A stretch of DNA of 64,000 nt from Reyranella aquatilis. Lineage in GTDB: Bacteria; Pseudomonadota; Alphaproteobacteria; Reyranellales; Reyranellaceae. The translations under genes were made by a program, and so were the position numbers. The stretch lies in contig NZ_JAJISD010000011.1 of NCBI RefSeq assembly GCF_020880995.1, positions 1-64,000 of the forward strand, written 5' to 3'. Every line of letters begins with the position of its first letter. Position 1 is the first letter of the stretch. Below are positions 17,599-26,880 of the stretch, one piece after another. The notes beneath the pieces were generated by a model that was given only the letters and a program-made list of their open reading frames with translations, was not told the DNA's origin and did not search any database.

Positions 17599-17890
17599 AA
17601 ACCCGATGCTCCTCGATCGACGCGTGCGGTAAAATCCGTGGACAGCCTGAGGCAGCTCCAGCCAGCCTCGCGCCTTTGCTCTGAAGTAGCTACGCGATAG
17701 TATCCTCGACAAATTAACGCGTCACTAGGGCTGTACGTATAGCATGTTACACCTGTTCACCATTACTTGATAGTTTTGGCCACGGTTGGCGAACAGTCCG
17801 CGCTGAAACGGCCGGATCACAACGTGAGGACTGCATCCCGCTCTCACTCTGCTGAGCTTTGCGACTTTTCTAGGGAAGATCAAGGTGACC

Positions 17891-18913
17891 ATGAGCGACA
17901 CCTCTACTACTGAAATGCAGCCCTCAAAACTGAGCCTGCGAACCACAAATCTCATGCCGCCCTTCAATCGACTAGTTGGAGTGCTGCCGAAGTCGGTACT
18001 GTCGGTGCCGTCGATGATGTCCGTCGCCGAGCGTCGGTTCCTCTACGGGCTGGCTGCGAGGTACTACGAGGGCGAAGGCCTGATCGTCGATGCAGGCATC
18101 TTCCTGGGTGCGTCGACGCGGTGTTTCGGGGAAGGACTGCACGAGAATCCCAATCTTCCGGCGTCGGTCAAGAAGTGGCAGCGCCCGATCGTTTCCTTCG
18201 AACGGGGCATCGTCACGCCCACCATGCCCCTCTTCTTCAAGCGGAACGGCCTCGAGTTCAGCGGGGCTCCCGGCGATTCCTTTTCGGATCTGGTGCAGGG
18301 CAACATCGCCCCTGTCGTCAATGTCGTGGAGTTGCGGCTCGGCGACATCCAGGAGACCGGAGCCATAAACCACCCCATCGAGATCCTCTTTCTCGATGTG
18401 CTCAAGCTGCCGGAGATCAACAAGTTCGTCGTCGAAAACTACTACTCCCGATTGATTCCGGGCCGCTCGATCGTCATCCAGCAGGACTACTTCTACGATC
18501 TGCTGCCGTACGTGAAGACCTATCAGGAGGCCCTCTCCGAGTACTTCACCTTCGTCGGCGAGATTGGCTCGACAGCCGTGTTTCTCTGCAAGAAGCAGAT
18601 CCCCCAGGAGGCGACGCTCCGGATCGAGGAAAGACTGGACGCGTCGGAGCAGCTTCGGCTCTCCGCCGTGGCGCTGCAACGCTCGACCGACCCCGCCCGG
18701 CGTTTCCTCATGGCACTGTCGAGAGCCCGGCTCATCCGCAAGCTGCAGGGCGCGAAGGCAGCCCAGGCCTATCTCGAATTCGTAAGGTCGGAATACCCGG
18801 AGGAAGCGGACTCCGAGCGCTCGCCGCGGCTGCGTGAAGCCCTCAGGGGCGCCGAAATTGCTTGCCGTGCCAAGGGAGCACCGATCCCGGAAGCCGCCGA
18901 CGCCGATATCTGA
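17891..18913 (+). CDS. Putative class I SAM-dependent methyltransferase
   Basis: 340 residues from ATG 17891; AAGGTG lies just upstream and a GTG two codons earlier is possible. The central part has a Rossmann-like start, GLIVDAGIFLGASTRCFGEG, then IEILFLDVLKLPEINKFV and a PGRSIVIQQDYFY stretch, as in TylF/macrocin O-methyltransferase-like enzymes that act on sugars. A C-terminal ~90-residue helical tail has no clear match. It is divergent from the KpsE-like gene across 292 bases of non-coding DNA. The substrate is unknown, presumably a glycan hydroxyl given the locus. The family call is moderate, because motif I lacks the usual GxGxG. Confidence 0.55.
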   Translation: MSDTSTTEMQPSKLSLRTTNLMPPFNRLVGVLPKSVLSVPSMMSVAERRFLYGLAARYYEGEGLIVDAGIFLGASTRCFGEGLHENPNLPASVKKWQRPIVSFERGIVTPTMPLFFKRNGLEFSGAPGDSFSDLVQGNIAPVVNVVELRLGDIQETGAINHPIEILFLDVLKLPEINKFVVENYYSRLIPGRSIVIQQDYFYDLLPYVKTYQEALSEYFTFVGEIGSTAVFLCKKQIPQEATLRIEERLDASEQLRLSAVALQRSTDPARRFLMALSRARLIRKLQGAKAAQAYLEFVRSEYPEEADSERSPRLREALRGAEIACRAKGAPIPEAADADI

Positions 18914-19104
18914 TCGGCGCCTACTCGGACGCGTCACCCAAGCCAGACAAGGCTATCGGAAGGTACGCGTATCGCGGCTAGTGACAACGAAGATGCCAAG
19001 ACCCCTGATGTGCGGGAACGGCGCGACGCTAAGATCCTGCTCCAGTCAGTTCGCGGCATGCCCTGCTCAGGCGGAGCATGCCGCTACCGCCCGCTGAGAC
19101 GACT

Positions 19105-19476
19105 TTATATGCCTTGTTCGGCTTCCTGCTTGGCAGCCTTCCGGATCAGCCGCACACCTTCCATCAGAGCTGCGATGATGATCTTCTTCTCGCTCTCGCT
19201 GGCTTCGCTCTGAACGTAGTCCACCACGATCCGCATTGTTTCCGGGAAGCCGAGGGCTGCCGCTCGCTTCTGGATACCCTGGGCATTGCGGAACATCTCG
19301 ATTGCCTTGGCGAGTTCTTCCTTCTCCTCGGGCTGCACCGCGGCTTCGAGTTCCGGCGTCGGCTCCAGCGTGCCCTTGGCGATCAGCCCGAGACGCTCCC
19401 GCTTCATGGCGCCCGACGAGTCCGGAATGCTCCGGAGCACGCGGATATGTTTCGGTTGGTCGATAAAAAGCAGCAT
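19105..19476 (-). CDS. Small conserved protein of unknown function
   Basis: 123 residues from ATG 19476, with GGGGAAGAG directly upstream. It is charged and mostly helical, with a heptad-like stretch PEEKEELAKAIEMFRNAQGI and a C-terminal SEKKIIIAALMEGVRLIRKA. No signal peptide or membrane segment. I do not recognise it. It stands alone on the minus strand between two plus-strand genes, so it is probably its own transcript. Good codon usage and the clear ribosome binding site make it credible. Confidence 0.6.
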   Translation of the reverse strand: MLLFIDQPKHIRVLRSIPDSSGAMKRERLGLIAKGTLEPTPELEAAVQPEEKEELAKAIEMFRNAQGIQKRAAALGFPETMRIVVDYVQSEASESEKKIIIAALMEGVRLIRKAAKQEAEQGI

Positions 19477-19555
19477 ACTCTTCCCCCAGATCAGCCCTTT
19501 GAGCAGATGATCTAGTCTATAAAGTTGACGCTACGGAGTCATTTCCAAAAAGCTC

Positions 19556-20242
19556 ATGATGACCTTCAGCAGTCGCTTTGGAGTCGCTTGCAGCACCACG
19601 GCAATAATGCCGGCACGAATCATTGCTGGCCTCTTCAAGTTGCTACGACGCCCACACATCGTCGGGTGTGTCGATGGGCCAAGCCGTGGCCGCCTGCACG
19701 GTTGGGCATTCGATCGTCGCAATCCGCTGCAGCGGCTGACGGTCGCGCTGCAAAATCCCGGTGGCCGCCGCTTTGTGACGCTGGCTGACCGCTATCGCGC
19801 CGATGTTCAGAGGGCAGGCATGGGCGATGGACATTGCGGATTCTCGCTGCCCATCCCCGCCTCGGGAGAAGCCGCTGCGGTGTACGTCTTGCAAGGACGA
19901 TCCACGGTCGAACTGCCTCCTGCTTCGATCGTTGCACCAGCAGGAAGCGGCGCCCAGAAGCATCGTGCCGCTTCGTATGAACTGCAGATCGACAGCCTGT
20001 TCCCAGGTCGCATAAGTGGTTGGGCTCTCGATACCGCGCGACCGGAGCTTCGTCGAAACCTGCAACTCTACTGCAATGGTCGTTTCATCGGACGCCAACG
20101 TGCGACCCTCTATCGCGCCGAAGTCGTCGACGGCCGGCGCGACGGCTATCATGGATTCTGTTTTCCGCTTCCTGCCGGACAGATAACGTCCCTGACCATC
20201 GAAGACGTCGCACTCGACGCCTCTTTCGTCGCACGCCTGTAG
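19556..20242 (+). CDS. Protein with two GW-type beta domains, related to the C terminus of the large glycosyltransferase at 22104-25505
   Basis: 228 residues, or 211 if ATG 19607 is used; neither start has a strong Shine-Dalgarno. It holds two copies of one domain. The first (~37-105) runs from GCVDGPSRGRLHGWAFD to AGMGDGHCGFSLPIP. The second (~145-210) runs from LFPGRISGWALD to DGYHGFCFPLP. The pattern is GxxxGWaxD, a short beta-rich middle with an R-A-D/E-V step, then GhxGFxxPlP. Two more copies end the protein at 22104-25505. The domain may bind carbohydrate or position a glycosyltransferase, but I cannot name it. The next gene, a glycosyltransferase, starts eight bases later, so the pair is probably co-translated and may form a complex. 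Confidence 0.6.
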   Translation: MMTFSSRFGVACSTTAIMPARIIAGLFKLLRRPHIVGCVDGPSRGRLHGWAFDRRNPLQRLTVALQNPGGRRFVTLADRYRADVQRAGMGDGHCGFSLPIPASGEAAAVYVLQGRSTVELPPASIVAPAGSGAQKHRAASYELQIDSLFPGRISGWALDTARPELRRNLQLYCNGRFIGRQRATLYRAEVVDGRRDGYHGFCFPLPAGQITSLTIEDVALDASFVARL

Positions 20243-20250
20243 TTCGATCG

Positions 20251-22098
20251 ATGAAGATCGCCCTCGTAGACCGGGACCGATCCGCCAGTTGGCCCGGCAG
20301 CACGAATCGATTTGCCGGACTGGCGGCGCTGCTGCGACAGCTGGGTCACGATGTAAGCCTCTACGACGGTGCAGCGGCTGAGGACCTTCGAGCCTCCCCC
20401 ACGCTCACCGGTCTCAATCGCGCCGTGGCCGCCGAGCCGATGCTCGCCGCATATCGTCTCGGAGAGAAGTTGGCCGCCCTCGATCCGGATCTCGTGATCG
20501 CACCTCTGAACGGGGGCCTGGCGCAGGGCGTGCTGATGGCCAGGGCTTGCGGCGAGGCCTTTTCCGGCACCCGCGTTGCCTTGTGGTGCGATACGCCGTC
20601 CCGCCGTCGTTTCCTCCGCACCGATGACCAGGCAACCGGACTGTCGCCACTGATCGCCGACGCCCTCGAACGACAGGCGCTTGCCATGGCCGACGCACTG
20701 ATTGCTCCCGGTCCGATCGGGGAGGCTCTGCAGGCGATCCTGCCCGCCGACACCTTGCGAATGATCGAAGCGTCCCTGCCCCGCCGTCCCGATCGAACCG
20801 AAGGACCGACGACAGGCGCGATCGCCGAGATCGTCTTCGTGGGTCCGGTCCGGCGCGGCAGCGGAATCGTCGAGTTCACCGAGGCCATCCAGCGTGTCGC
20901 GAGCGACGGGCTGCTGGAAGATCGGATGGTGACCCTCCTCGGTCCCGCACGCAGCGACGTCCAGGGGATCGGCAGGGAATGGCTCGGCATGCGAGGAAGT
21001 CGCTGGAGCTTCCCCTTCAAGGTGATCGATACGGGAGACCGCGCCGAGGCTCTGTCGTACGTCCGCAAACAAGGTCGCCTGGCGATTACCTTCGTGGACG
21101 ATGACGAGGATGCAGATGTCCTCCGGTCTGTAGCCCATCACCTCATCGTTCTTCCGACCGCCTCGGCCGGCGGCCCGGGTCTGGTCGACCGGACCGAGGC
21201 CGCGCTGCGCAGCGTCCTCGCCGGCGAGCCAGTCGCCGCGCCCGGGACCGCACCGCCGATGACGGATTGGGGCCGGCTGGTGATCGAACTCGCCCAATGC
21301 TCCCTTCGACCGGCGTCTCAGGCGCCACCTGCCCGGGGTGTCACCGTGTGCGTGGTCCACTTCAACCGCGTGGTGCAGCTTACAAGAGCACTCGCGAGCA
21401 TCCCGGACAGCATCGACGGTACCCCCGTCGAGATCATCGTACTCGACAATGCGAGCAACCATCCTTCGATCGAGGAGGAGATTCGATCGCGGGCTGGCAA
21501 TCGGCCTCATCTGCGTATCGTCCGTTTGGCCAGAGCCGTGCCGCAGGCGACCGCCCTCAACCTAGGGCTCGCGCAAGCCAGCAACGAAACCGTGCTTTTC
21601 CTGGACGACGACAACTACTACCTGCCATCGGGCGTCGAGCGTCTGGCGCGGGCCGTGGCCGCCGGAGGCTTCGATATCGTCGTGACGGCGCTCGATCTGT
21701 TCGATGATGGAGATTCCGAGGAGGCTCCGTCCACGGGGCGACTCATGTTCATAGGGCAGGCTCATTCGGCAGGCCTGTTCTTCAACGCATTCGGCGACAC
21801 CGCCATGGCAGTACGGCGCGACACCTTCCTGGAATCGGGTGGCTTTCGCGATCCGGGATACGATTATCCCTCTATCGACTGGGTGACGCTCGCGAAGTCT
21901 CAGGCTGCCGGTCTGCGCATTGGGGCCCTGCAGTCACCCGCCGTGCGGTACCACCGCGACACCACCCGGGCCGACATGGCAGCAAACAAGCTCGACCAGG
22001 AAAGCGCGCGCCTGTTCGTGTTCGAGGCCTATGCCGGCGCTTTCGATGCGGAGCTCCTGGCGAGATACGCGCAGAACCTCCAGTTCGAGGAATTGTAG
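20251..22098 (+). CDS. Two-part glycosyltransferase: GT4-like N-terminal part and GT2 (GT-A) C-terminal part
   Basis: 615 residues from ATG 20251, eight bases after the upstream gene; the frame is open further left, but MKIALVDRDR is the natural start. Residues 1-350 look like a GT-B/GT4-type region (STNRFAGLAALLRQLGHDV, IVFVGPVRRGSGIVEFTEAI), though the usual nucleotide-sugar Glu motif is not obvious, so this half may be inactive. Residues ~365-600 are a GT2 domain: VTVCVVHFNRVVQLTRAL, VEIIVLDNASNH and the metal-binding VLFLDDDNYYLP (DxD), then TAMAVRRDTFLESGGF. It probably adds sugars to the surface glycan at the cytoplasmic membrane. It converges with the large glycosyltransferase gene, whose stop lies five bases further on. 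Confidence 0.75.
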   Translation: MKIALVDRDRSASWPGSTNRFAGLAALLRQLGHDVSLYDGAAAEDLRASPTLTGLNRAVAAEPMLAAYRLGEKLAALDPDLVIAPLNGGLAQGVLMARACGEAFSGTRVALWCDTPSRRRFLRTDDQATGLSPLIADALERQALAMADALIAPGPIGEALQAILPADTLRMIEASLPRRPDRTEGPTTGAIAEIVFVGPVRRGSGIVEFTEAIQRVASDGLLEDRMVTLLGPARSDVQGIGREWLGMRGSRWSFPFKVIDTGDRAEALSYVRKQGRLAITFVDDDEDADVLRSVAHHLIVLPTASAGGPGLVDRTEAALRSVLAGEPVAAPGTAPPMTDWGRLVIELAQCSLRPASQAPPARGVTVCVVHFNRVVQLTRALASIPDSIDGTPVEIIVLDNASNHPSIEEEIRSRAGNRPHLRIVRLARAVPQATALNLGLAQASNETVLFLDDDNYYLPSGVERLARAVAAGGFDIVVTALDLFDDGDSEEAPSTGRLMFIGQAHSAGLFFNAFGDTAMAVRRDTFLESGGFRDPGYDYPSIDWVTLAKSQAAGLRIGALQSPAVRYHRDTTRADMAANKLDQESARLFVFEAYAGAFDAELLARYAQNLQFEEL

Positions 22099-22103
22099 AC
22101 GCC

Positions 22104-25100
22104 TCAGGCGGCCCGGAGCCGCCAGCTTCGTTCCCTGACGGAAAACCGTTCCCCGACCATCGTCAACTGTCCGCCCTTCAGGAGCAACCCCGCATGGGCG
22201 ACGACGACGTCGATCTGCCGGGGCGTGCCGTCGCACAGTGGCTTGGGCACTGGCACGGCGAAGCCGTAATGCCCGCTTCCGATGCCGGCCGCCCGCACGT
22301 CGTCCCGCACACTGCCGGCCGCCACGCGGGTCAGGAACTTGCCGTCCACGAAGACGCTAATGTCGACGACCGCGTCGGGATCGGATGGCTGCCAGACCCA
22401 TCCGCGCAGCACTCCATCGACGGCGTCGGCGGCGTCGCAATGGCCGTCGTAGCCGGCTTCCTCGAGCTGGTCCGCGTTACGCCTAATGGCGAGCCGCGCG
22501 ATCTCGATATCGGTGCCATTGATGCGCAGCAAAACGTCTTTCGTCGACTTCCTGCTGAAGAGGCCTCGCCACTTCTTGGAAAGCGGGATCGCGAAACCGT
22601 GGCCCCGCATCTGCGGCGGCATGACCACGGCCGTGGGCAGATCGATATCGGCCCGAACTTCCTGGGGAACATTCCCGTCGACCATGACATCGACGACGAC
22701 CGGCGTTTTGGGTTGGTCGTCATTCCGCACCCAGCCGTAGGCGATACCCTGGTGCACGCCGAGAAAGCGTCCCGAGTAGTTCCTGCCTTCGCCCGAATGC
22801 AGCCGATCCGGTTGAGGCCCGGCCTGCCGCGACGGCTTCACGGGCGGACGGGGGTCGCTGATTCGCGCGCGTGCCGTCAGCGCCGCCGGCTTGGCCGGAG
22901 GGACTTCCAGCGGGTCCGCCGAGAGTTCGTCGATCAATTGCACCAGACCGGCGCCGCGCAGGGAGGCCTGCTTCGCAGCCACCCTGTCCTTGCGGATATC
23001 CGCCGCAACGACCTTGGACTTGACCAGCCCGCCGCCAGGGGAACCGGGCGCCTTGGAGGGTGGGCGACCGGCTTCTGCAGTCTGGCCTGGCGACTTGCCG
23101 GCGCCCGCCTGTCCGCCGGGCTGCTTGGCCTGTTGGCCCGCTGGCGCAGGCTTCTTCGGCCCACCGTCGGACGGCTCCTCATGCAGGTCGCGCGACAAGG
23201 CCATCAGCAATCTTCCGATGGGTCCCTCGACTTCGGCCTCGACCTTCTTGACCGTCTGCGCCTTTCCAGGAACCTTGCGACGACCGCCCGATTTCTGCAG
23301 CCCCTTCGCCATCAGAAGCAGTTCGCGCAGCGCCAGCGGCGTCGCCGCCAGTTCCGGGCGGATCGCCCTGAACTGCGCGACCGACTGGTCGTAGCACTTC
23401 GCCTTGAGCCACTCCTCTTCCCAGGCCGGAACCGTGCCAAGTTCCAGAAGCGCCGTCTCGCAATGGACACCACTGATCTGGGCCTTGGCGACCAGCTCAT
23501 GGTCGTGCGCCAGGACGCGATAGTCCGTGCTGAAGCCGCCCAGTTCGGCAAAGGTGTGGCGCCGCACGAGCAGCGGCAGCGAAGTCACGTCCGTGCGAAA
23601 GAAACTCTGGGCGACGTTGCCGAATACGATCGCACTGAGATAGTCGCGGCTCGACTGATCCCCGACGTGCGTCACCCGGAAAAAGTAGTTCACCAGGTTC
23701 GCATTGCTCGATGCGGCGACTTTCGTGAGCGCGCGCAAGGCCATCGGACGGATCGTGGATCCCGCCCACAGGAACAGCATGTATTCGGACCTGACCTGCC
23801 CGGCGAGGAGATTGAACGCATGGCCAGCGTCGAAGTCGAAGGCTGGCACGATGGTGGCCGTCACCCCGGCGGCGGACGCAACCGATTGGGCGTTCGCCAG
23901 CCCGTCGACATTGTCCGTGTCGACGGCAATCAGTATCTCTTCCGGCGGGTGATCCTGCTCCTTGATGGAAGCCAGCGTCGCCTGCAGCTTCTCGTCGGAA
24001 CCGGCGTGATAGATGCACACCGATACGGTCGAGAGGATCTCGGCGCCTTTCCTGATCGGCGGCAACAGCTGCTTCAACAGCCCACGCCCAAGATCGAGGT
24101 GAAACCGACGCCATTGCTCCAGGTTCTCGGCATTGTCGAAACTGGCCCGCGCCACATACCCGCCGAGCCTCAGCGCTTCCTCGATCTTTTCCGCGAGCGG
24201 AATGGGATGCGCCTCACAAAGAACATGGGGGTGATCGATCGAAGCGACGAGCTCCGGCGTCCCGCCGGAGGCCGAAGCGATGAACGGGATGCCGCAGATC
24301 GCCGCTTCATAGACCGCGAGCGAAGAGTTCTCGATCATCGACGGCATCACCGCCAGTCGGTTTCCGCTCAGCAGATACTGCAATGCATCGTACTGCTGGA
24401 AGTCACTGAGGACCTCGACCGTCGTCGGCCAATCCTTGGTCTCCTCCGCGATGTAGTCGATGATGTCCTGGTCCGGCCTCGCCATGAGTCGAGCGCCGGG
24501 CTTGCCCATGAACGTGATCTTCTTGGGCAGCGCCTGGCCCTGGCGAAGCAGGCGCTTGATGGCCTGCACGAACGTGAAGAGCCCCTTGCGCGCCTCCAGG
24601 CGCCCGAAGAAGACCACTTCGTCGATCGGGTGGCGCTTGCCGCGCTCCCAGTTGCGGGCGTTCATCAGACCGCTGAGATGATCAAACGTGGCCACGTTGG
24701 GTTGAACGAAAGTGCGGTCGCGAGGGATCTTGTACCCCTGACTGGCCATCCAGCGCAGCAGATGAAGGCTGCCGCCGATGACCATGTCGGCGAACTCGAC
24801 GCTGCGACGTTCGGCATGGACCTTGGCGAGATCGTCCACCCGGTCCAGCGGCTGCGAGCCGTAGAGCCTGTTCCAAATCCAGGGAGACGACGTCTTCACT
24901 ACGAACAGGGTTTCCTGGAAGGCCAGGTGCTGCCGCTTCGCAAGAAGGCACAGATAACCGGACCCGCGCCATTCGGAGACGTGCACCACGTCCATCGGAT
25001 GGTCGGTCAGATACTTCAGCATGTTGTATGGCGCGTGCAGCCAGCGATCGGCGCCGGTCTGGAAGCGGTCGACGGCGGCATAGTTAGGAACCGGCACGAA

Positions 25101-25505
25101 GCGAACGGACTTCGCGGCGTAGAACTCGATCCACTGCTCGATGGTCCCGTTCTCAACCTCCTGCCCCTTGAGGTAGAGAATCGTGACGTCGTGTCCGAGT
25201 TTTGCGAGCAGTTCGGACAGGGCCGAGTAGGTCGTTCCGATGCCCCCGTTGCGGACCGGACCGACGATGTCTTCCGTGGCGATACAGATCCGAAGCCGCG
25301 CCGGTTCGTCCTCGAAGCGCGGCAGAGAGCCAAGGTCCGGAAACTCGATCGACCAGGCATCGACGGCGTGAGGAACGAGGTTTCCGAGGATTCCGACGGG
25401 AGCAACCCTACAAAGGATCTCTTCGAGCGCTGCGCTGCCCAATTTGACTGAGCCACCACCCGCAAAAGTATCCACTCGCCTGCTCCCAGCCTCACTGATG
25501 GACAT
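22104..25505 (-). CDS. Large multidomain glycosyltransferase: GT4, GT2, disordered linker and two GW-type domains
   Basis: 1133 residues from ATG 25505 (frame open to 25550). Residues ~70-470 are a GT4 glycosyltransferase: LRICIATEDIVGPVRNGGIG at the front, VVFFGRLEARKGLFTFVQAI, and the donor-site motif MIENSSLAVYEAAICGIPFI. Residues ~500-730 are GT2-like (VSVCIYHAGSDEKLQATLAS, ILIAVDTDNVDG, LFLWAGSTIRP); the usual DxD is weak. About 200 residues rich in Pro, Gly, Lys and Ala follow as a disordered linker. The end has two GW domains (YGWVRNDD ... GHGFAIPL and RGWVWQPSDP ... GHYGFAVPVP) like those in 19556-20242. No signal peptide; probably a cytoplasmic polymerising or double-action transferase. 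The long frame on the opposite strand is a shadow of its GC-rich codons. Confidence 0.8.
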   Translation of the reverse strand: MSISEAGSRRVDTFAGGGSVKLGSAALEEILCRVAPVGILGNLVPHAVDAWSIEFPDLGSLPRFEDEPARLRICIATEDIVGPVRNGGIGTTYSALSELLAKLGHDVTILYLKGQEVENGTIEQWIEFYAAKSVRFVPVPNYAAVDRFQTGADRWLHAPYNMLKYLTDHPMDVVHVSEWRGSGYLCLLAKRQHLAFQETLFVVKTSSPWIWNRLYGSQPLDRVDDLAKVHAERRSVEFADMVIGGSLHLLRWMASQGYKIPRDRTFVQPNVATFDHLSGLMNARNWERGKRHPIDEVVFFGRLEARKGLFTFVQAIKRLLRQGQALPKKITFMGKPGARLMARPDQDIIDYIAEETKDWPTTVEVLSDFQQYDALQYLLSGNRLAVMPSMIENSSLAVYEAAICGIPFIASASGGTPELVASIDHPHVLCEAHPIPLAEKIEEALRLGGYVARASFDNAENLEQWRRFHLDLGRGLLKQLLPPIRKGAEILSTVSVCIYHAGSDEKLQATLASIKEQDHPPEEILIAVDTDNVDGLANAQSVASAAGVTATIVPAFDFDAGHAFNLLAGQVRSEYMLFLWAGSTIRPMALRALTKVAASSNANLVNYFFRVTHVGDQSSRDYLSAIVFGNVAQSFFRTDVTSLPLLVRRHTFAELGGFSTDYRVLAHDHELVAKAQISGVHCETALLELGTVPAWEEEWLKAKCYDQSVAQFRAIRPELAATPLALRELLLMAKGLQKSGGRRKVPGKAQTVKKVEAEVEGPIGRLLMALSRDLHEEPSDGGPKKPAPAGQQAKQPGGQAGAGKSPGQTAEAGRPPSKAPGSPGGGLVKSKVVAADIRKDRVAAKQASLRGAGLVQLIDELSADPLEVPPAKPAALTARARISDPRPPVKPSRQAGPQPDRLHSGEGRNYSGRFLGVHQGIAYGWVRNDDQPKTPVVVDVMVDGNVPQEVRADIDLPTAVVMPPQMRGHGFAIPLSKKWRGLFSRKSTKDVLLRINGTDIEIARLAIRRNADQLEEAGYDGHCDAADAVDGVLRGWVWQPSDPDAVVDISVFVDGKFLTRVAAGSVRDDVRAAGIGSGHYGFAVPVPKPLCDGTPRQIDVVVAHAGLLLKGGQLTMVGERFSVRERSWRLRAA

Positions 25506-25936
25506 CAAGATCGCACCTAGTACGCACCTGCGAACAGGCGCACAAGTCACAAAAATGGATAAGAGCAGCTTAGCCCATTTTCCCCCGGAATCCTTCCCAC
25601 GGAGGCATCCAAATTCGGTCCATCACGCCACAGAAGCGGCGCATTTCTCTGATGGACGAATGAGGCAGCAAGTAAGACGCAATGCTGGCCGGCGTGGGCG
25701 TTGACCGATTTCCTGAATGACTCCAAGTTAACAGTTCAGGAGCTCAAGACGTTGAGCCGCACAGGTTTATGACGCGACTGCCACTCTACCGGATTTCCCG
25801 GCCCGCAATTTTCCAGATCGTGATCGAAACTGCTCGTGCGATGCCATTTCCCGGGCCCCTTGTCCCTCCAGGTCCCTCGGGAAACGAGCTTCGAGCGCAT
25901 CGGCTCCGAAATCGACCTGCCGCACGAGGTCGCTGA
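25506..25936. other. Divergent intergenic region, no gene seen
   Basis: 431 bases between the large glycosyltransferase (minus) and the epimerase-like gene (plus). Composition is less GC-rich than the flanks, as expected for promoters of both sides. I could not find a convincing promoter pair, repeat or small gene. The end of the stretch carries GAGG seven bases before the ATG at 25937. Confidence 0.35.
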
Positions 25937-26878
25937 ATGCCTGAAGGAGGCCCGATCGTCATCACGGGCGCTGCTGGCCTCGCCGGGCAGAATCTCATCC
26001 CCCGCCTGAAGGCGCGGGGCATGGGGCCTCTGATCGGCATCGACAAGCATCCCGCCAACAACGCGATTTTCAGGAAACTCCATCCTGACGTCCGCCTGGT
26101 CGAGGCCGACCTCGCCACCGACGATGGCTGGCAGCAGGCTCTGGCCGGCGCCGGAACCCTGGTCCTCTGCCACGCCCAGATCGCGGCACTCACCGAGGCG
26201 CCGTTCACCGCCAACAACGTGGTCGCGACCGAACGGGTGCTCGAGGCCGCGCGACGGCACGACGTCGGCCAGATCGTCCACATCAGCTCGTCGGTGGTGA
26301 ACTCGCTGGCGCACGATTTCTACACCGAGTCCAAGAAGGCGCAGGAGAAGCTCGCGCTCGACAGCGGCATCCCGACCTGCGTGCTGCGCCCGACGCTGAT
26401 GTACGGCTGGTTCGACCGCAAGCATCTGGGCTGGCTGGCGCGCTTCATGGCGCGCACGCCGGTGTTCCCGATCCCGGGCCACGGCCAGTACCTGCGCCAG
26501 CCGCTCTATGTCGGCGATTTCTGCAACATCATCGCCGCCTGCATCGCCGAGCCTCGGCCGGGGCAGGTGTTCAACATCTCCGGCCAGGAGCAGATCGCCT
26601 ATATCGACCTGATCCGGGCGCTCAAGGAGGCGAGCGGCGCCAAGGCCGCCATCATCCGCATCCCCTACGGCCTGTTCCGCACCCTTCTGCAACTCTATGC
26701 GATGGTGGATTCCAATCCGCCCTTCACGGTGAGCCAGCTGGCGGCGCTGGTGGTTCCGGAAACCTTCGAGGTGATCGACTGGCCGCGCCTCTTCGGCGTG
26801 AAATCGACTCCGATCCTCGAGGGTCTGCGCGAGACCTTCCGCGATCCGGTCTATTCCAGCGTCGTCCTGGAGTTCTGA
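25937..26878 (+). CDS. NAD(P)-dependent epimerase/dehydratase (extended SDR)
   Basis: 313 residues with GAGG seven bases before ATG 25937. The Rossmann motif IVITGAAGLAGQNLIPRL (GxxGxxG) opens the protein. HISSSVVNS and FYTESKKAQEKLAL give the Ser and YxxxK of the SDR active site, and LRPTLMYGWFDRKHLGW is typical of sugar-nucleotide epimerases and reductases. The substrate cannot be told. It is followed after two bases by an FAD-dependent enzyme and then by GtrA, so the three form one operon leading into the arabinofuranose module. A role in making or modifying a nucleotide- or lipid-linked sugar is the natural reading. Confidence 0.75.
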   Translation: MPEGGPIVITGAAGLAGQNLIPRLKARGMGPLIGIDKHPANNAIFRKLHPDVRLVEADLATDDGWQQALAGAGTLVLCHAQIAALTEAPFTANNVVATERVLEAARRHDVGQIVHISSSVVNSLAHDFYTESKKAQEKLALDSGIPTCVLRPTLMYGWFDRKHLGWLARFMARTPVFPIPGHGQYLRQPLYVGDFCNIIAACIAEPRPGQVFNISGQEQIAYIDLIRALKEASGAKAAIIRIPYGLFRTLLQLYAMVDSNPPFTVSQLAALVVPETFEVIDWPRLFGVKSTPILEGLRETFRDPVYSSVVLEF

Positions 26879-26880
26879 GG

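Noticed and set aside
22194..25451. 1085-residue open frame on the plus strand
   Set aside because: It lies antisense to the large glycosyltransferase. Its translation is rich in Arg, His, Asp and Gly without any domain. Such long shadows are normal in GC-rich DNA.
25736..26692. 318-residue minus-strand frame over the epimerase-like gene
   Set aside because: The plus-strand SDR has intact motifs; this is its shadow.
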